Positions 58,995-64,000 of a stretch of 64,000 nucleotides of DNA are shown here, one piece after another. Source of the DNA: Methylonatrum sp040877625 (GTDB lineage: Bacteria; Pseudomonadota; Gammaproteobacteria; Nitrococcales; Aquisalimonadaceae); the NCBI GenBank assembly GCA_040877625.1, contig JBBDNK010000011.1:1-64000 (forward strand), written 5' to 3'. The translations under genes were made by a program, and so were the position numbers. Numbering within the stretch: the first letter of the stretch is position 1; each line of letters starts with the position of its first letter. The notes below the pieces were generated by a model. The model ran no database searches, was not told the DNA's origin, and saw nothing but the letters and a program-made list of their open reading frames with translations.

Positions 58995-59023
58995 TTGAGT
59001 CTTGAGGCCCGGACCCGGATAAT
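58995..59023 (+). promoter_or_regulatory. Sigma-70 promoter for typA
   Basis: TTGAGT (58995-59000) and GATAAT (59018-59023), 17 bp apart, 4/6 and 5/6 consensus matches. Predicted start near 59030, about 60 nt before the typA GTG. It is in the 271-bp sixA/typA divergent gap; nothing else is evident there. Confidence 0.5.
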
Positions 59024-59088
59024 GCACGCGCAATCTTCAGGGAAGCCTGATCGGCCTCCCGCATCCCCTGGCTACAACGGACCGCCCC

Positions 59089-60909
<1,821 letters not shown>

Positions 60910-60913
60910 GCGC

Positions 60914-60929
60914 AAATCAGAGGCTCCCT
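60914..60929 (-). repeat. Dispersed repeat, copy 6 (contains the YgjP stop)
   Basis: On the minus strand AGGGAGCCTCTGATTT. The last codons of the YgjP-like gene (GGG-AGC-CTC-TGA: G, S, L, stop) are inside the repeat, and the repeat ends 4 bp from the typA stop. Same unit as copies 4 and 5 but lacking the TATTCC end. Confidence 0.6.
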
Positions 60930-61633
60930 GGGGGGCAGGCGCGTTCATGTTCCCTGAGTGCCTCGCGGTGCTGCCGCCAGTCCGGCATGACACGGTCCAT
61001 GAGGGCATGAAAGCCCGGCCCATGATTGAATTCGCGCAGGTGGCACAGCTCGTGAACCACCACGTAGTCCACGCACGGGCGGGGCGCGCGTACCAGCCAT
61101 AGATTAAGGTTGATGCCACCGTGACTGGCGCAGCTTCCCCAGCGTCGGCGCATGGCGCGTATCTTCAGCGGTGGACGCTGCCGTTCCGGCAGGCCGAGTG
61201 CTGGAAACCACTGGTTCAGGCTGGCCTGAAACAGTTCCCTGGCGTAGCGGCGATACCAGGCGCGAACCGCGGCTTCCACGCGCTCCGGCGTGTGCTCCGT
61301 CACTGATACCATCAGCTCGGCGCCATTGACGGATACGGCGGCGCGCCTTCCTTCGGTCACTCGCAATCGCACGGCCTCACCAAGCAACAGGTGCTCGGCA
61401 CCATCCTCCCAGCGCGGCGGCAAGGGCGCCGCGGCGATGCGCTGCAGGTTTCGGCTCAGCCACGCCGCCCGTCCCTCCACAAAGCCACGGATGATCCCGG
61501 CGGGACAGCCGCCCGGCGCTCGCACCTCGATACCGTTGCTGCGCGACAGATACAGGCCGAGCGTCTTTCGGCGACTGTAACGCACGCGGTAGGTATGGGC
61601 TTCACCATCCAGAATAACGGTGCCGTGTTGCAT
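60917..61633 (-). CDS. YgjP-like zinc metallopeptidase
   Basis: A 238-residue M48-like (WLM/SprT-type, DUF45) protein with the zinc motif HELCH in VVHELCHLREFNHGPGFHAL and the preceding RWGSCASHGGINLNLWLV block typical of YgjP. The family is annotated as a metal-dependent hydrolase, possibly linked to DNA repair; role not established. ATG 61633 shares one base with the tamB stop (TGATG), so translation is coupled to tamB. The final residues PPGSL come from a dispersed repeat. Confidence 0.88.
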   Translation of the reverse strand: MQHGTVILDGEAHTYRVRYSRRKTLGLYLSRSNGIEVRAPGGCPAGIIRGFVEGRAAWLSRNLQRIAAAPLPPRWEDGAEHLLLGEAVRLRVTEGRRAAVSVNGAELMVSVTEHTPERVEAAVRAWYRRYARELFQASLNQWFPALGLPERQRPPLKIRAMRRRWGSCASHGGINLNLWLVRAPRPCVDYVVVHELCHLREFNHGPGFHALMDRVMPDWRQHREALREHERACPPGSL

Positions 61634-64000
61634 CAGAACTCAAACGTGTAGAAAAGATCCAGGGCGTCCTCCAGTCCGCTGACCGCCTCCAGATACAGAT
61701 TGCTGGACAATCGATAACGCAATGTCAGCTGGTTGACCGGCATGAAGACGCCCACGCCGTAACTCAGGTACAGATTCGGGCCCAACTGACCGCTGACGAC
61801 AAACTGGGTTTCGTCCCCTTCCCCCGCCGTATCGAGCTGGAATTCCTCTATGCCCAGCTCCCCGGCGATGGCGGTGGCGTAACCTCCGCCACCGGCAATG
61901 CCCAGCGCCAGCGCTGCCTGCGCCATCATGTTGCCGCCTTCGGGGCCGCTCTCGCCGAGTGGCCGGCCGAGCACGAGATAGGCCAGCACGTCTTCCTCGG
62001 GCATTCCCGGTTCGGAGAACAGGCTGATGCGTGGCTGCTCGGGCCGCCCTTCCACACGCAGACCGGCCACCACATCATACGTGGGCACCAAGCGCACCGC
62101 CTCAACGTAGATTTCAGGCTGATTGATCGGCCCGGCAAACAGAAACTGTCCCTGCCGGATAACCAGCCGCTGGCCGTAAGCGCGGTAACGTCCGTCGGCG
62201 ATCCGAATCTCTCCGTTGGCCTGCGGACCGCCGCCATCCAGCTGCCGAATTCCTAGCTGCCCCGTGAGGCGACCGGTAACGCCAAACCCGGAAATCTCCA
62301 CCCGATCACCCAGTACGATTTCAAGATCGCTGGAGAACGACCAACCGTCCGCCATGGGCAGGGGCGGCTCCTCAGCCGCTTCCGCGGACTCGGGCTGATC
62401 GTCGATGATCACCGCGTCCCGGGATACCTGAACGGCTCCCTCGGGTAACTGTCGCAGGGTGATGTCAGCCCTCGGTACGGTAATGCGACCGCTCAGCGCG
62501 ACCTCCCGAGGGCGAACCCGGAGTTCGAGCTCCGGACTTGCGCGCAAGGTGGCAATATCGTCATAGGCAAACTCAAGCCGGTCGCCGCTCAGCTCGATGA
62601 CCGCATTCCAGTCGTCCGCGGACCATTCCGCCTCACCGTTGATCTCCGCCTTGCCCGGGCCACTTTGAAACCCGCCACTGAGGCTTGCCTGATTCCCTTG
62701 CAGGGCGAGATCGAGATTGATGCCCGTCAACGTCACCGGCAGAGCCACCATTTCCACGGCACCGTCGGCCAGCGCCACGTTGCCGTCGAAACGTGGGTCG
62801 CGCGCATCACCGGACAAGGTGCCGTTGGCGCTGATGACGCCCTGCAGTGTCCGCAGTTCCGGGAAGAACGGCGCAATGACGCCAAGCCGCAGTTCCTCGA
62901 GCTGCGTACTCCCGGTCAGGGCGCCAAGGCCGCCGCCGGGTTCTACGTCAATGGTCGCGTTGACGTCGGCCCGGCCAAGGTCCTCCGAGAGCAGCCCCAG
63001 CCGGGTGATGAGCGCTTCGTCATCCAGCGTGAGATCCAGCGACAGGGACTGGTATTGCAGTTCCAGCGCGTCCGATTCGGCCTCGGCCAGCTCATTGACG
63101 AGCACAACGGCACCGTCATTCACCTCAACGCTCGCATCCACCTGCGGCAGTGCGGCACCGCCCCAACGGGCATTGACGCGCGCCGCGACCGCGCCCAGCA
63201 AGCGGATATCCTGCGGCATCCATGGGTCAAGCCCGGCAAGATCATAGCCTTCAAGCGTCACCGAGGCCTGACCCGTGGCCCCCAGGACGAGCTCTTCGGA
63301 CGCACACAGGCGAGCCGCTTCATGGCGCCAGCAATGCGCTGCGAGCACGGCCTGCCGGTCTACCGGGTCCCAATGCGCGGCGACGCTCTCCTCCAGGCGC
63401 CAGGCCAGTTCGGCAGCGGACAGATCTACCCGTTCGAGGGCGCCTTCCCAGGCCAGATCCTGGCCCAGACTGCCCGCCACCGCCATTGACAGTTCCACGG
63501 GCGCGCCTTCGACGTCCAGGACCAGACGGTGTGTGTCGCGAGAGCCGTCCGCGGCGAGTCGGACATCGTTGATGCTTGTTTCCTGGTCCGGCAGCTCGAT
63601 ACCGCCCGCCACCAGACGCAAACGGCTATTGCCCTCGGCGAGGGCGGCGATCGATGCGTCAAGCTTTAACGCGGCGATTTCAATCCGGTTCTCCCAGGCA
63701 AGCTCGCTGCCCTCCAGGTCAAGCTCCACATCCGGGCGATCCAGAGGACCGCGAACCGCAAAGGTGCCGCGGACCCCGCCGGCAAGCTCTGGCAGAAACA
63801 TGTCCAGAGCGGTCAGGTCAACACTGCCGTTCAGATCCACCTGCTGACCAACACTGCCCGCAACGTCGATGTGGCTGTCACCGGCATCCACGCGCAGGCC
63901 GGGTGTACTCCAACCGCTGTCGGGACGGTGCGTCAACTGCCCTGAAGCGCGCAGGGGCTGGTCCCGCACCACGGCCTCCAGCCTCTGGATGCCTGCGTCC
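61633..64000 (-). CDS. tamB: TamB inner-membrane translocation/assembly protein, 3' part
   Basis: TamB spans the periplasm and, with TamA or alone, supports outer-membrane assembly and phospholipid transport. Only the C-terminal 789 residues are in the window; the frame is open at the right edge, so the true start is outside. Seen: long stretches of beta-strand repeats and the conserved C-terminal DUF490/TamB domain, with NGEIRIADGRYRAYGQRLVI, EDVLAYLVLGRPLGES and a terminal aromatic LFYTFEF. Last codons overlap the YgjP ATG by one base. Confidence 0.92.
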   Translation of the reverse strand, partial: DAGIQRLEAVVRDQPLRASGQLTHRPDSGWSTPGLRVDAGDSHIDVAGSVGQQVDLNGSVDLTALDMFLPELAGGVRGTFAVRGPLDRPDVELDLEGSELAWENRIEIAALKLDASIAALAEGNSRLRLVAGGIELPDQETSINDVRLAADGSRDTHRLVLDVEGAPVELSMAVAGSLGQDLAWEGALERVDLSAAELAWRLEESVAAHWDPVDRQAVLAAHCWRHEAARLCASEELVLGATGQASVTLEGYDLAGLDPWMPQDIRLLGAVAARVNARWGGAALPQVDASVEVNDGAVVLVNELAEAESDALELQYQSLSLDLTLDDEALITRLGLLSEDLGRADVNATIDVEPGGGLGALTGSTQLEELRLGVIAPFFPELRTLQGVISANGTLSGDARDPRFDGNVALADGAVEMVALPVTLTGINLDLALQGNQASLSGGFQSGPGKAEINGEAEWSADDWNAVIELSGDRLEFAYDDIATLRASPELELRVRPREVALSGRITVPRADITLRQLPEGAVQVSRDAVIIDDQPESAEAAEEPPLPMADGWSFSSDLEIVLGDRVEISGFGVTGRLTGQLGIRQLDGGGPQANGEIRIADGRYRAYGQRLVIRQGQFLFAGPINQPEIYVEAVRLVPTYDVVAGLRVEGRPEQPRISLFSEPGMPEEDVLAYLVLGRPLGESGPEGGNMMAQAALALGIAGGGGYATAIAGELGIEEFQLDTAGEGDETQFVVSGQLGPNLYLSYGVGVFMPVNQLTLRYRLSSNLYLEAVSGLEDALDLFYTFEF

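Overview
This 64 kb window is a contiguous, gene-dense piece of a GC-rich bacterial chromosome. The order rpsB-tsf-pyrH-frr-uppS-cdsA-dxr-rseP-bamA-skp-lpxD-fabZ-lpxA-lpxB-rnhB, next to map-glnD-dapC-dapD-dapE, is the classical gammaproteobacterial arrangement. A FadE-type acyl-CoA dehydrogenase, SthA, malate synthase G, TmcA, SixA and TamB fit the same class. A moderately halophilic Chromatiales/Ectothiorhodospiraceae-like organism is my guess; the window alone does not settle the genus. I see no rRNA, tRNA, CRISPR array, transposase or prophage gene.

Layout. (1) 1-14.8 kb, minus strand: one long translation/envelope cluster, mostly with overlapping or nearly overlapping stops and starts, from rpsB down to rnhB. 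A plausible rpsB promoter and a roughly 180-nt leader face map. (2) 14.85-21.9 kb, plus strand: map, glnD and the succinylase-branch lysine/diaminopimelate genes dapC, dapD, an ArsC/Spx-like gene and dapE, closed by a hairpin. (3) 22-30.6 kb: an MFS exporter whose end overlaps that of convergent tmcA; a small YkgJ-type protein coupled to tmcA; a ferric-iron ABC transporter whose three genes form three transcription units (binding protein -, ATPase +, permease -), each with a Fur-like site; and trmO. (4) 30.7-34.7 kb: a secreted cysteine protein, a PEP-CTERM von Willebrand A protein with a good sigma-54 type promoter, and a membrane-anchored penicillin-acylase-family hydrolase. (5) 34.9-39.3 kb: glcB, sthA and a DsbA/FrnE-like oxidoreductase. 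(6) 39.3-45.7 kb: a catabolic-looking cluster of a TAXI-type TRAP transporter, a TfdA/TauD-type dioxygenase and an FAD oxidoreductase, divergent from a LysR regulator. (7) 45.8-52.7 kb: a beta-oxidation operon headed by a TetR regulator with its own operator palindrome. (8) 52.8-58.8 kb: an unknown coiled-coil membrane protein, then ppk1, ppx and sixA. (9) 58.9-64 kb: typA, a YgjP-like metallopeptidase and the 3' part of tamB, which runs off the window.

The most unusual structure is a short dispersed palindromic repeat (core about GAATAGATCAGNGNCTCCC). It occurs six times, each time at or just beyond a stop codon; one copy is a perfect 27-bp inverted repeat between two convergent genes, and one carries the likely ribosome-binding site of lpxB. 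The other strong lead is the sigma-54 promoter in front of the PEP-CTERM gene. No intergenic stretch exceeds 300 bp. Start codons were revised where ribosome-binding sites, overlaps or family length argued for it.
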